Shown piece by piece: positions 1 to 12,604 of a DNA stretch of 64,000 nucleotides. The notes below the pieces were generated by a model, which saw nothing but the letters and a program-made list of their open reading frames with translations, did no database searches and was not told the origin of the DNA. Within the stretch, counting starts at the first letter, position 1. Each line of letters opens with the position of its first letter. Origin of the DNA: Lepas anatifera (taxonomy: Eukaryota; Arthropoda; Thecostraca; Lepadidae); NCBI GenBank assembly GCA_034440635.1, contig JAOTON010001930.1:1-64000 (forward strand), written 5' to 3'. Both the position numbers and the translations under genes were made by a program.

Positions 1-160
1 AACCGACTATGGTGTAGGTTAATCACCGTAGCCCCACCCATTCTCCCATCGGCACTTTCCTATGTCTCTTATTTTCCGAGATCTTAGGTGGGGGCCTACC
101 AGGCCCCTTCCAGTGCGCGTTAGTGCCAGGCCCCTCTCCAGTACGGGTGTTAGCGCATAT
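1..160 (-). mobile_element. Family F terminal fragment
   Basis: The stretch resembles the duplicated end of the family F elements: an AGATCTTAGG motif, a GGGGGCCTACCAGGCCCC near-palindrome, then two spaced units with TCCAGTGCGCGTTAGTG and TCTCCAGTACGGGTGTTAG. A closely similar block lies at 43447-43590. No opposite end is visible because the window begins here. Confidence 0.5.
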
Positions 161-690
161 TTAGCTATGCCCGGCAGGATAAAATACTATATATATGACT
201 GATGAGATAATCATCACATGGCATGAGCTGGAAGACAAAAACAAAGCTGATTTGAACCTGCCTGCCTCCGCTAACATCTTTTTCTTGACTGATTCGGACA
301 GCAGCTGATATAAATTAGTAAAGACGTAACTGTATGAGACCACTAAGATGATCTTACATGAGCTATTCAATTAACTTTTCAAAGTTATCCGTAGAAAGTT
401 CAATGATCAGCCTTACCACGCAGATTATCATCATAATTCCCGGATTTAACGAAAAACTTTCTAGGACCGCCTCGACCGCCGTCCAAAGCTCATTTCAACG
501 ACAAAGTTCATAAGAATTGTAGCGAGTGGTAGAGCAAGGGCTCAGACATCTAAAAAGTCAGTGACCTTTTTAATGCGGTCAGAAAGACCAATTACATGGG
601 GAAGGAATTGACGGAGCTTGGGAGGGTGGAGTTGGTCCGGGCGTGCAGTACAGTGGCTGGACGGGAGGTTATACTAGGAACTCGTCATTA
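161..690. other. Unrecognised spacer
   Basis: I see no convincing coding exon, RNA gene or repeat between the F fragment and the first A element. Short open frames here show no family resemblance. Confidence 0.5.
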
Positions 691-1528
691 TTAACACGCG
701 CATTGACGGGGGTCTGAGCCACCTTCGCTTTGACAGGGGGCGGGTACCCAACTCCCCCTCTAAGATCTCGAGAACCACGCTAGGTAGCGAAAAATGGCAA
801 ACTGTGTTGGGTAGCCCATCCACTTCTCTATTGAAAATATAAAAAAATTTTTGTCAGGGCACATTCAAGGTCACTAGAGGTCAAAACATGTCATCATAGG
901 AATAACGTAAATTAAGGCTTTCAGTCATTACACCTGAATAAGTAAAGACAGAGCAAAACAATTTGGACTATATGAATCTTCGCAGCAAGCCGGATCGAAT
1001 GATAAATAATACGACCTTGCTAGGTCCAATCAAGGATTTGACCTGGCCTGAGGCCAGGTCAAGGTCAAATTAGATATAATTTATATCATTAGAACTGCAA
1101 TGAAAAGACGAATTTAATTCACTTAAAATAAATGATCTGCCGCTATCCATTACTAAGTTGTTTAGTTAAAACCATTTTCCCAATTATTTCCAATGGAGAG
1201 GTCATGGCTGGTACCGGACCTTAGGTTATCAATATAAAAAATACAGGAAAATATTTTAGAGAACTCGGTGCCCATCATGTGATATGAGTTTCAATCGGAT
1301 AAGTTCACCCTGTACTGACTTATGTCATTTTAATCTTTTTGTGGTCAGGTCACTTGACCTGTAGTGGTGACCTGAACTGACATGACCGGACTTTACAATT
1401 TTGAAAAAAGTTGTAAACATAATCAGGAAAGGTATGCCAAGTACGGCGGCACTTCACGCCGCTGTTTTTAAGATATCTCTAAAAAACCGAGGGGGATGGG
1501 TACCCACCCCCCGTCAAGCACGTGTTAA
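691..1528 (-). mobile_element. Family A TTAA element, copy 1
   Basis: The element is bounded by TTAA on both sides. Its ends read TTAACACGCGCATTGACGG at the left and a diverged CCGTCAAGCACGTGTTAA at the right. The left end is the long end with the terminal unit twice, spaced by a CTGAGCCACCTTCG-type linker; the right end has one unit next to a GGGTACCC palindrome. AGGTCA half-sites fill the interior. It has no coding capacity. It is more diverged than the 20432 and 35859 copies. Confidence 0.88.
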
Positions 1529-1900
1529 CGCCTTCAGTGGAAAGGGGTCTGGCGTCAAAGCGCAGTGGAGGTGGCGGGGAGGTCCTCATTGGCGGACGCA
1601 GCGGGGGGGGGGGCATTCCGGCCATGGCCCCCCAAAGCGCTGGAGGGGGGGCAAACTATCTTTGCCCCCCCAAACGCCAGAAATTTTTGAAAAAAATGTG
1701 TTTACACTAGGTCTGTAGAGCAAAAATATTCGCTCCCACCCCCCCCAGGAGGAGAGGCAGACATGGTTTGGCCCCCAAAACTCGGGTCTGCGTCCCCCTG
1801 GAGGTCCTAATTAATGTCATGAGATCTCGGAAACCGAGAGAGTTGGAAAACGGCCGTTAGGGGGCTTGTGGAAACCAAGGAGATCTCCATTTCAGCAAAT
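1525..1900 (+). mobile_element. Family F end fragment, interrupted by a hAT MITE
   Basis: Directly after the A1 TTAA comes a family F long end: CAGTGGAAAGGGGTCTGGCG, then a second CGCAGTGGAGG unit about 28 bp further on. A 214-bp hAT-type MITE splits it. F-like sequence with AGATCTCGG resumes at about 1801. The far end is not identifiable. Confidence 0.45.
1587..1800. mobile_element. hAT-type MITE with 8-bp target duplication
   Basis: The insert is flanked by GAGGTCCT at 1579-1586 and again at 1801-1808, an exact 8-bp direct duplication as hAT elements make. Its ends are inverted: CATTGGCGGACGCAG at the left and CTGCGTCCCCCTG at the right. It is too short to encode a transposase. The piece at 28829-28892 resembles its right end in inverse orientation. 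Confidence 0.8.
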
Positions 1901-1923
1901 GTTCAATGACCATGCTCGATGTA

Positions 1924-2300
1924 TTTAAACCTCGCCCCGGGGGGTTGTTTGAACAGACCCCTCGGTTTTTTTCGGCGTCACGAAAGAATAACAGTGGAAA
2001 GACCATCTTACTAGGCACACATTATCCTTGATGAATTTTGCAACGTTCCCAAACAAATTAAAGTTGGGTCATCTCAGGTCAGGTCACCGGTGAAGGTCAA
2101 GTGACCTCACTTCCAAAAATGTTTAAGGTAGCATAAGTAAGAAAAGGGTGAATCTATCATACTTTTACCACATAGTGGACCCACCAAGTACTAAAAAATA
2201 TGTTCCGGCATGTTTCATATCGATGACCTAGGGTCAGGTACGGATCATGACGTCTCCATTGGAAATGCATGAGGAAAACGGAATGTGGCCGAAAAATTCC
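1924..2300. mobile_element. Truncated C/A-type TTAA element
   Basis: It starts at TTAAACCTCGCCCCGGGG, which resembles the reversed right end of family C with ACAGACCCCTCGG in the palindrome position. It then runs into a family A-like interior (ATCTCAGGTCAGGTCACC, then ATATCGATGACCTAGGGTCA). Similarity fades after about 2300 and no closing TTAA end was found. Confidence 0.5.
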
Positions 2301-3629
2301 TCTATTTCTCCAGATACCACTTGGAATACCTTCGTATTCTCCAAATGCTGATATCCTAAGCCTCTTTATCGGTTTAAGTTGCAAGTTTTGACCTGTGACT
2401 TCTGAGAGGTCATCTGGGGTTACCTAATCAGGTTTTCAGATCTTTGCAGAAAATTATGATAACGATTTTATTTTGATGCTATTGCTTTTGGACTGTTATT
2501 GCAATTCGATTGCTATGCATATTCACACTGATTATTAGGTTATATGATTCGATTTGCCGTAACGAGAGGAAGCTAATGGTGCCTACAAAATGATTCTAAC
2601 ACAACTCTGGCAGACGCTAGAGTCCAAAACTTCTATCTATCATGCCAGCTTCTTTTGCATGACATGACCTCAATATTGATCTGAGCCAATCTGATCAAGA
2701 TTTTGGCCTGATCTGAGTCAATAAGGCCTGATCGGGAGGCCGGCTCGTCCGCATTCGAGCACAATAATATGACAATCACCCAGACAAGTCTATAAACGAC
2801 TTCCGTGTAACATTTAGAAATACGTTTTCTTTCCGAGATTGATTTATGCCTGCCAGAGCCTGTTCGCGTGCAGCGTCTGTCAGCAGCTGGTGTGATGCTA
2901 CAAATAGGAAGCTCGCTGCTGCATATACCACCATCGGTCGCTGTCAATGGTGCCGTTGCGTTCTGACGCAGCTTCAGCTCCGTCAGAACGCAACATCCGG
3001 AGAACTCCTGGTAGCCACAACGACAGCAGCAGTGGCTTGCCGCAGCTGCTGCCGTCTCCAATGGTCCGTCACGACTGCATCCAAGCCACCGAGATACAAC
3101 CTCTGTGCTTCTCACTGGTCTTTCAGAAATGTTCTGTTTGCCGATGCCTTTGATGGTAAAGCTCTGCTTTATATGTCAAACAATGTTGTCATGCTTTGTC
3201 CATGCTTAAAATATCTTCATGTTTTGTAGGCGCCTTCTGATCGCTTCATTCAGGTTTAAATGCTTCCTTATTTCACAGCGAACTTTGTACTTGTTTCTTG
3301 CTGCCACAGATGCTCGTCTGTAAGTGTCGGTAACTTCATCAGCGGTCGGTTCGAATTTTCAAGCTATTGAAACGTGAAATTCGTCCACTTCCCTGGCCTC
3401 CATCTCTTCAATCCGCAGCATCATAATGTGACCGACAACGTCAGCCCCAGTCGAGAGCTGGTTAAGCGGCAGCATACATGGCTTGACGGCGGCGCTAGGT
3501 GTGGTGTAGCTTCATTTTTCCCGAAATGCGGTATTCTTCTTGCTAGTGATAGCAAGACTAATCTAAATATAATCGACTGGCTCTTGCATGCATTGTACTA
3601 CTCGAAATTGATCCGCAGTGACTACATGC
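2301..3629. other. Unrecognised stretch with GC-rich open frames and a hairpin
   Basis: Open frames of 127 codons (2846-3229, plus) and 160 codons (2633-3115, minus) overlap, and neither resembles a protein I know. A perfect 14-bp inverted repeat (GTTGCGTTCTGACG at 2955-2968, its complement at 2981-2994) encloses a 12-nt loop. CAG/CTG-rich composition probably explains the long frames. I assign no gene. Confidence 0.35.
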
Positions 3630-4468
3630 TTAACACGCGCATTGACGGGGGCGGGTACCCGCCCCCTCGGGTTTTTCGAAGATAGTAGAAAAACAGCGGC
3701 GCGTAGCGCCGCCGTACTCGGCATACCTTTTCCCTCATCATTTTTACAACTTTTTTGAAAATTTTAGGGTTAGGGTCATCTCAGGTCAGGTCACCAGTAC
3801 AGGTCAAGTGACCTGAGCTAAAAAAGTTTAAGATAGCATAAGTCGGAGCAGGGTGAACTTATCCGGTTGAAACTCATATCACATAAGGGGCCCACCAAGT
3901 TTTCTAAAATAGGTTCAGGTATTTTTGATATCGATGACCTAAGGCCAGGTTCGAGGCATGACCTCTGCATTGGAAATACATTGGAAAATTGTTTTTACTG
4001 AATAATTCAGTAACGGATGGTGATAGAGCGTTTATTTTAGCTACATTAGACTCGCCCTGGCTTTGCGGTTCTAATGATATGCATTTTATATAATTTGACC
4101 CTGACCTGACCTCAGGTCAGGTCAAATCTTTGATTTGACCTAGCAAGGTCAAAGTATATATCATTCGATTCGGCTTGCTACGAGAATTCATATAGTTCAA
4201 ATCGTTTTGCTCTATCTTTACTTGTTCAGATGTAATGGCCGAAAAACTCAATTTACATCTTATCCCTATGATGGAATGTTTTGACCTCTCGTGACCTCAA
4301 ATTTGACCTGGCAAAAAATGGTTCAAATATTTTCGATGGAGAAGTGGATGGGATACCCAACACCGTTTAGCGGCTACCTACCGTGGTTCTCGAGATCTTA
4401 GGGGGGGCGGGTACCCGCTTCCTCATCAAATCGAAGGTGGCTCAGACTCCCGTCAATGCGCGTGTTAA
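3630..4468 (+). mobile_element. Family A TTAA element, copy 2
   Basis: It is TTAA-bounded. The short single-unit end is first (TTAACACGCGCATTGACGG then GCGGGTACCCGC). Next come the GGCGGCGCG...GCGCCGCC subterminal hairpin and a half-site-rich interior. The long end closes the element with two units around CGAAGGTGGCTCAGACTC. Its orientation is opposite to copy 1. Confidence 0.9.
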
Positions 4469-7400
4469 ATACCTAATCTATATATGGCTAGCTGATGTTA
4501 ATTGGACCTGCTTTGAAAGCAGCCATTACCAATAATATTTAAAACTGCAAGCGAGAGAAATCTAGATCATCTTGTGAAGGTAAATGTTCATTCATCGAAT
4601 TCAAATTAGGTTCAAATCCTATATCTAGCTCCTTTGACTAATAACTTCTTGACATAAGCGACGTAGCGGGGCAGCGGTTGACGGCTGCGTCATGCGCGCT
4701 ATCTATTGTCATCTTTTTAAGCTCAAACATCCCTGTCTTTCCAATGTACTTTATCGGGTAAGTATATATTTTAAGGAGTCAAAAAAGGTTTCAAATTGTT
4801 CAAATTCAATGTTTTTAAAGTTCTGGGGCCCTTTCCATACATTAGTTGCATTTTATTGTCCGTGAGATATGAAAACATCGAAATTTTGGCAAACCGGAAG
4901 AATTTCAAACGGCTTGCGCGGGGAAATATTTTTCGAATTCGACATTTTCGACCACAAAATCTTGATCAGCAACCAATAATACATAAGAACACATCCGCTA
5001 ATCAAAGATCCTGTGAAAAAGTGCTGATCACGACATGGCCTAATGTGCAGGCTTGAAGCTAACATGGCTTACGTTTTCATATGTATATGCTTGTGTGTGT
5101 GGGTGGACTTTGTATGCCATCATGATAAATCACACTAGCTCTGAACTGTTGTTGATTCCCTGCCACGTATTCCAGAGTTCCATGACTGCTAAACGTCAGT
5201 TTTGTATTGTATGTTGCCAGCCCTGATAAGCAGCTGAATGCAATCAGTAAGGCTCAGCATTCCTTCCGGATGTAGATGTCAGTTTGCTCTGTTGGCTTTG
5301 TTATGTAAGTGCCAGTGCCAGGTTGCGCGACTCGTTCATCTTAGACTGGCCATCGACCTGTGGATATTCATTACGATAGGGTGTGGCCGCACCAGAAACT
5401 GGCACGCCACTCTCACTGGTAACAATCAGACTTGACAGTGATGCACAGAACGGTTCGTGAAGATTTCCCTGTATATGAATTCGAACAAAAAGGAATATTG
5501 TCTTTTGGTTTATCCACAAAGTGACAGAAGGAAAAAGAAGTGTTTGTGCTATCTCCTGAATCATATTTTCTATTGATTTGTTAATTATCACGAACAGTTA
5601 TCGGATAGGCAAGAAAATGACCTGTTTTTTCTGTAAATATCCAGAAGCACGCATGATCTTCTGTGAATATTCCAGAACCCGGCAATTGGAGTGAGCATGC
5701 AAATTGGCACACAAATCTGATTAGTCGTTGATCCATTTATAGTGCCACAAGTCAAAACGAATCTTGATTATGGCAGCTGGAGATTGAAATGCCAATTATT
5801 AGCCTAAAAATAATGAACCAGGAATTCGTCAATACATGATGCAAAAATACCTCATAAATATTGGAACTTCAAATTGACTCCTTCATTGTATATTCAGCTA
5901 GCTGGACACATGGATATTTCATCAGATTTATGGACAGATTGGGAGCTCTGCCGTGGATTTCGCCATCAGAGAATCCAGCCCAAACATAGCCAGCGGGGGC
6001 GTCAGAGCCGACAGAGCCGTGGAACAGGTGGCGCACGTTCTGGCATTCACAGACGTGAGCCGCCCACGTTTCCAATAAGACCAGCTCGCTACCACCGTCA
6101 CGTTTAGTGGACTTCCTAGACGTGTGTGCTGCCAGCGGTCGGTAAAAGTTATAGCTCCCGAGGAAGGCTAGTAATGTCTATAGACCATTTCTCCTCAGGG
6201 CCCACAACAATTCTCCAGAAACATAATGACTAGCTACAGTAGATTTAAATTTGCCAAGTCCGTTCGGCGCTGATGGCCGTTGCAATACTTTTTGGCATGT
6301 TTGGACGTGGTTTTCAATCTTAACAAAATAATCACTTGTGCATTTTGTGAACTTCACTTGTTTTGATCGTAAAAAAAACAAAAGCAACAGCGAAGCGAGC
6401 AACTAGGAGTGCTCTTGTGTTTTCCCTACTTCATCACTGCTAATGTGGATTATCTTCCCAAAAGTTTGATGCTGGTAACAGCAACCACTTACCGTATGAA
6501 AAAACAATTTTGTAAATCCGGATCTATTTTTACCTAGGTATTTATAGAAAACTTGTGGGATCGAGAAGCATATAAAGGTATTTACTGAATTTATTACATA
6601 AGGTGTAGCTTTGTTATTTGTGGTACAACTCTCAGTGTACTGTTTTTTTCAGTACGGGTACCAACCCTACATTTCCCTTCATCATGCATTTAACCTTTTT
6701 AGCAGTTGCAGATTCTAGCTAAATTTCTTTCATTTTAAGAATGTCTTATTATCATCTTTTAGGTTACCTGTGATCCATGTAGCTTTCAAACCACACAAGA
6801 TCAGCCTGTCCGTCCCTTGAATATGGTCAGCGGATGGTATCTAAAAGAATCCGAACATTGCAGGTAAGGCACGATCAATTTGATATTTTATTTTTATATA
6901 CCATTTTTAAAGGTGTCATCTCATCGTCATACCTCTTAGAATGCTTTTTCTTGCGTGTACAACCGCACTAAATGAGAACTGGTGTAGTCTTCCACGTACC
7001 ATTGGCAATATAGATACTGTGAAGTCCGGCCATTTGTGCGAGCTCCTCTCACTGCTAATTATTTTCTGGGATTTTCACCAAGGAGCACCATGCTAGCAGA
7101 CCCGATCGCCAGACCAAAAAAGGAGTTTGATCTGTATACTGTGACCCTATTGGTACCTCTCTGAAGGTGTATCTGTTTTTTAACCATGCGACGTATTCAT
7201 TATGACTATATAATCTATGTATCCTAGACTTATGTTTATCCTGACGTCGCCAGCAATTGGGCCACATTCATAAATACTTGTTGGTGATCAATACAAAATA
7301 CAACATCGTTTCTGAAATGCCAGTGGTGCCCTTTTGGGGAGAACATCTATCACATATATCAATAGCTTAAATAAATTTTGTTATATACGGTTCTGAGATC

Positions 7401-7529
7401 ATTTTGGCGGATTCACATAAGGGGTACATAAAATAAGGGTTTACGTCAGATTTATGGGTTTGATTTGAGCTGTATCGATCCCTCAGTTGATTTGTTTTTA
7501 AAACTGTCTTCTGCATTTTTTTCTATATA
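4469..7529. other. Long unrecognised stretch
   Basis: About 3 kb of AT-rich sequence has no repeat of the families found elsewhere. Open frames are below about 100 codons and I recognise none. It looks like intron or intergenic DNA. Confidence 0.5.
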
Positions 7530-7875
7530 AATTCTGTCCAAGTTGTTCCCAGTACGGCTGCTGGAGTCTGAGTCTCACTTAAGTCCTCAAGGGACTTGTC
7601 ACGGAGACCCCGACCCCACCACCCGAACGAGCAACTCCCACAATGAAGGGTTAATTTAGAAGCCAAAGTTTAACGTCCCACAAAGCACAGGGACGGCTGT
7701 CCCGCTCAGGTCACCCTCTCACCAGTCAGTTGCCAGCCGACCTACATCGGGCAAATAATTGAGCGCCGGAGCGTCTCAGGGGAACCGATCCCAAGCCTGG
7801 ACATGCACTGCCACTGCATGCTTCTGAGCCGCGGGACGGAGCCCAACGCTCTACCAACTGAGCTACCGGGGCGGC
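7530..7875 (-). mobile_element. tRNA-derived SINE, family 1, copy 1
   Basis: Read on the minus strand it starts GCCGCCCCGGTAGCTCAG and continues TTGGTAGAGC, a tRNA-like A box. GGATCGGTTCCCC forms a degenerate B box at about 7779-7792. A long non-tRNA body follows, with GTAGGTCGGCTGGCAACTGA and a GGTGGTGGGGTCGGGGTCTC block. The 57690-58049 copy is closely similar and the 49852-50165 copy diverged. The acceptor stem does not pair as a functional tRNA would. Confidence 0.85.
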
Positions 7876-8192
7876 AAACTTTATCACTGGATTGATTTCC
7901 AAGCGCTTCCACTCTCTAAAGTGGTCTTTCAAACGTCGCCATAATTAGTATATAAGGTGACGGAAGCTATTGAGGGAGAAGGAAAGGATGAGGACAGGTG
8001 CGAATAAAGGCAAATGGGATACTACTGCCTGGATGGGTCGCTGTTGCTACAGGTGCAAGCTTTCACTCCTCAAGGTATGACAAGAGGACGAGCACGGATT
8101 ACCGGATCAAAAGCACTCACACACGTTCAGTTTTAAGCATATATGTAAACAAGAGGATCATTAAAACACATTTCTTCGGCTTGGTGTAGGGT
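7876..8192. other. Unrecognised spacer
   Basis: No gene or repeat could be supported between the SINE and the next motif cluster. Confidence 0.5.
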
Positions 8193-8825
8193 AAGGGTGG
8201 GTAAGAGTACGCAGGAGATAAGAGTGCGCAGCAACTGTTTTGGTTACTTAGCAACCACTGAGATGGTGGATACCCTGGTATAAAAAAGCAAGGTCAGTGC
8301 CCAGGCTGCACACCAAAATTCAACGTGCTCCTGTTAATCCCGCAGGAGAACAGAGTGAAATAAGTTTCTGAGCACTCTTGAAGTAATATTTCTTAACTGG
8401 GTAAACTTTTTAGACCATGCTTCTATTATCAAAAGTATTGTATTACGGTCTGGCATCAGTAAGAAAGCTGAGCTAGGAGTGTGCTCCAGGACCGGAGCTC
8501 ACGCTAAAACTCCTGCCAACATGTTTATAAAGACTTTCTTCATAAGGGAGCATGTCCGGCAAGAGTACGCAGTAGACCATTGGGCAAGAGTGCGCTTGCT
8601 TGAGAGATAGGACAATTTAATTTTCTCTCGGGACAGAGTCCGCAATTCATATTTGGAAAAACAAGCGATGCAACATAGTTCTTGTATATTCAGAACGAAA
8701 TAAAATCATACACTCGCCTAGTTTGGCGATAAAAAACTTTGCGACATGGCCTATGCACCTAAAGCACAGCGGGGCATCAATGTGTACTCCAGCCTCCTCT
8801 CTTGCATACTCTTACCGACCCACTC
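8193..8825. mobile_element. Putative DNA element with GTAAGAGTACGCA ends
   Basis: The left part reads AGGGTGGGTAAGAGTACGCA; the right part, reverse-complemented, reads AGTGGGTCGGTAAGAGTATG, followed in both by purine-rich AGGAG/AGAGG sequence. These pair as inverted ends about 630 bp apart. Related GCAAGAGTACGCA motifs occur inside (about 8566) and outside (8826, and inverted at 9000). No target duplication is evident, so the boundaries are uncertain. Confidence 0.5.
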
Positions 8826-9018
8826 CGGCAAGAGTACGCACGTGACTTTTTATTTTTGACGGGCTCGTGGTGAGTTCCTTTCAAAGACATCGAGTTGAAA
8901 CATGGACCATACATAGGCAATTCCTCAGGCTAAACAACCACATAAAAATTTTAGCTGTTAGACTTTTAGGAGAAAAGTGAAAGCCTTTAGAAAGTTAAGT
9001 GCGTACTCTTGCACGGAC

Positions 9019-10945
9019 TTCCCCTACCTTGCATCGACGTCCATATAAAATACATGTATTGTGCCATCGATCTCACATCTTAATCCTCCTCTATCTATCT
9101 CGTTCACATTCCATGTGGTTTCAGCTCCTTTGCTCATTAATATATGTTGTTAGATTTCCATTCATTATGGTTTCGACGATTTGTCAATTTCAATTTATCT
9201 TCATAAATTTCATGTCATCATATAAAATAAGTATCTCCGGAAATAGCTGCGAAATATATCTTTGTAAGCGAATATTTTCGCCCAGGGGTGGTGAAAAACA
9301 TCTGCAATCAAGTTTGGAGCTGGCTGCAGTTCAAGTCATCGGAAATGGCTAAAATCAAAATCTATCAGAAGCTTGGTGAATAGTCCCCAAACATGTTTTG
9401 ATCAATATCTACCCGATTCCACCCACCGCAACATTTCGGGGCGGTAATTATTCTTAAAGGACAGCGTGCGCAAACAATGTACGCGATAACCCGAAACAAC
9501 GTATCATCTTAGAGAACTCTAAAGTACGGTACTCGGCTCCAAGGTTTCCAACTGAAGCCGGAAACTTTGAACGGTAACATTCCCTTATTTTATCTTGCCA
9601 CGCAATGCTGTGAACTTACGATATGAAAATTTAAGGAGAAACTCATTTCTAGTGAAGCTCACGAACACTCGGGTGTCTTAACATTTACACTACGTAAGTG
9701 CTAAGTTAGTAAGTGCAAGAGATACCAAAGACTGGATTTATTTTTGTTTCTACATTAGTTGGATCATATTTTGTTATTTTAGTAATACATATCTTAATCT
9801 GTTCTTGATGCTTGGCCACTTCTCTGAACATTAAACATTTCCTAATTTCAGTCCGGGGACCGGCCTGACATTTTAATACATAAGAATCCGTGATCTCCGG
9901 CTCAAACCAATGTTCAACTGACTCTTCTAATGACAAATCGTTGAAATATGGAATATCCTTCTATATATCAGTGAGACATGCTGAATGGCAAATTCTCTGG
10001 TCCATCATATCTCGCAGCGTTTGCGAATTCGAAATTTTTTATAGGTTCAGGCAGTGGCACGGTGCACCGTTCATATCGCACCGTTTTCACTTATACTTTT
10101 TTACGCACTTGAGAGAAGCGCTGTTGAGGAATTTGCACGTGGTGTTGGTAACAGTCACATTTTCCTATTTCATCGCGATACATTCAGAAATAATGCGTCA
10201 TGCAATTAAAGCTGTTCGTTTTTGCTTAACACAAAATAATGATTGATTATAACATTTCATTTACTTAGATGATTTTATTCAACACAGAGTTGCGAAATTC
10301 TATTCAAGGTGCACTATATAACCCTTTGCAACAAAAGCGTAAACATACTCAACCAAAGGCCGAGGAAAATTCCAACTCTGTCAGGGTGAATTGAGTCACC
10401 CATGAATTTTGTTAGAATAAATGCAACAATACGTAGAAAATATTCGCTTTCTAGTGCACACAAGTGACACAAATTTGAAAGAGTCGGCTATCATGGTTAA
10501 TATTGCTTTTGGAGCTTCGGGTTCTAATTTGGACCTCTTTGCCCCAGTGGTTCTGCCCTTCCCGATCACATACTTTTCCTGTTCCTGCACCTGTGATGTT
10601 AAGGTGGATGCAAGAGAAATTGAAATTCCAAGCACTTACTATTAGACTATATTCATCCGAGGCGACGCAAAGGGAATGGGCCACTAATGCAATTCTCAAA
10701 AGGACTATCTATGAATAAAATAGGTCGGAAAATCAGGAATCCATGATATGTTTCCACCCTCAGCCACTCAAAACAAATATATTACCTCTTTTCTTACCGC
10801 CCTATATTGAACTAATCATCGCCTGTATTTACGAGACTGACAGTCCGCGCCGTTGCGTTGCGGCTTGTGACGTTGCGGACGTCGCGAACGCGATACCATT
10901 TCTTAGTCTTTATCACGTGACATATGCAGCGAGACGGAAATATAT
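9019..10945. other. Unrecognised AT-rich stretch
   Basis: Several open frames of 70-118 codons overlap on both strands here, without coherent domains. I see no repeat family and no RNA gene. Confidence 0.5.
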
Positions 10946-11741
10946 GGGTCATTCCGCATCAAATCGATAAAAAATGGCATTTTCTTACCTGACCCCCCTC
11001 AGAATTCGATAAAACTTGGTGCACCTGTAGGATCATATGAAATAACGTCACACATAAAATTTCAGTCCGGAGCAGCGCTTGAGGTCAGATCTAGAGGTCA
11101 TCAAAGATCACGCGTTTTCGCCGACTTGTCTTCATTCAAACATAGATAATTATTGTGTTAATGAAGTCTTGATGGCCAAATTGTTACCAATGCCAGTCAA
11201 ATGCTTCACAATTCTGAGACTGGACCCAAATTGGATGTGACCCATATTTGACCGTTGACCTGATTAGGTCAAATTTTATAAATGCGTTTTTTACTAATTT
11301 TTCCTTTTTCGAATTACATGAAATCTTACAAGGTGACTTACTTAACCATTAATTATATGTGTGCAAAAACGAAAGGCGGAGACTTTTAAAATTTCTGAAA
11401 TATCGATATTTGAAGTTGGTAGTGTTCTGGGAAACAGCTATGCCCCGGGGCAATTTAGCTATGATAGACGATAACATACGTTTTTTGTGCGATTTTGGAT
11501 GAGAATATTTCGAATTCTTCGACAAATATTTTCATTAAACAGTTTTTAACCCGTGCATGACTCTGGGTTCAAAAATTTTACACAGAGTAGGGGGGGTAAA
11601 AACGCCCAAATGAACTATGCATGTATAAATTAAGCACATATAAAAAACTACTGGTGTCCAATGGTTTCAGAAAATAATGATGAACCTTCAATGTCCACTT
11701 TAACTTCATGTCAATCTTGAGGTCTCAGGAAGCCAAAAGCA

Positions 11742-12604
11742 TTAACACGCGCATTGACGGGGGGCGGGTACCCGCCCCCCTCGGGTTTTTTCGGAGACAG
11801 CAGAAAAACGGCGGCGCGCAGCGCCGCCGTACTTGGTATACCTTTTCCCTCATCATTTTTGCAACTTCTGTGAAAATCTTAAGGATAGGTCATCTCAGGT
11901 CAGGTCACCAGTACAGGTCAAGTGACCCGACCTCAAAAAAAGTTTAAGATAGCATAAGTCGGAGCAGGAAGAACTTATCCGATTGAAACTCATATCACAT
12001 AATGAGCTCACCAAGTTCTCTAAAATATGTTCCGGTATTTTTGATATCGATGACCTAAGGTCAGGTACGAAGCATGACCTCTCCATTGGTAATACATGGG
12101 AAATATGGTTTTTACGGAATAACTCAGTAACAAATGGTGATAGAGCGTTTATTTTAGCTTCATTAGACTCGCCTTGGCTTTACAGTTCTAATGATATGCA
12201 TTTTATATAATTTGACCCTGACCTGACCTCAGGTCAGGTCAAATCTTTGATTTGACCTAGCAAGGTCAAATCATATATCATTCGATTCGGCCTGCTGCGA
12301 GGATTCATAGAGTTCAAGTCGTTTTGCTCTATCTTTACTTGTGCAGAAGAAATGGCCGAAAAAACTTAATTTACATGTTATCCCTATGACGGCATGTGAC
12401 GGCATGTTTTTGACCTCTGGTGACCTTAAATGTGACCTGACAAAAAAATGGTTCAAATATTTTCGATGGAGAAGCGGATGGGCTACCCAACGCCGTTTAT
12501 CGTTTTTTTGCTACCTACCGTGGTTCTCGAGATCTTAGGGGGGCGGGTACCCGCCCCCTCGTCAATCCGAAGGTGGCTCAGACCCCCGTCAATGCGCGTG
12601 TTAA
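11742..12604 (+). mobile_element. Family A TTAA element, copy 3 (nested in H)
   Basis: It is TTAA-bounded with the short end first (TTAACACGCGCATTGACGG, GCGGGTACCCGC palindrome) and the duplicated end last. It lies inside element H, so it is the younger insertion. The interior has the usual GGTCAGGTCACC, ATCGATGACCTAAGGTCA and GACCTAGCAAGGTCA blocks. Confidence 0.9.

Noticed and set aside
5869..6075. Minus-strand frame containing HLFHGSVGSDAPAGYVWAGF
   Set aside because: The composition looks exon-like, but no proper donor follows and I recognise no family, so it is not listed as a gene.
7840..7875. tRNA gene suggested by GGTAGCTCAGTTGGTAGAGC
   Set aside because: The acceptor stem does not close and the sequence continues into a repeated SINE body also found at 49.9 and 57.7 kb.
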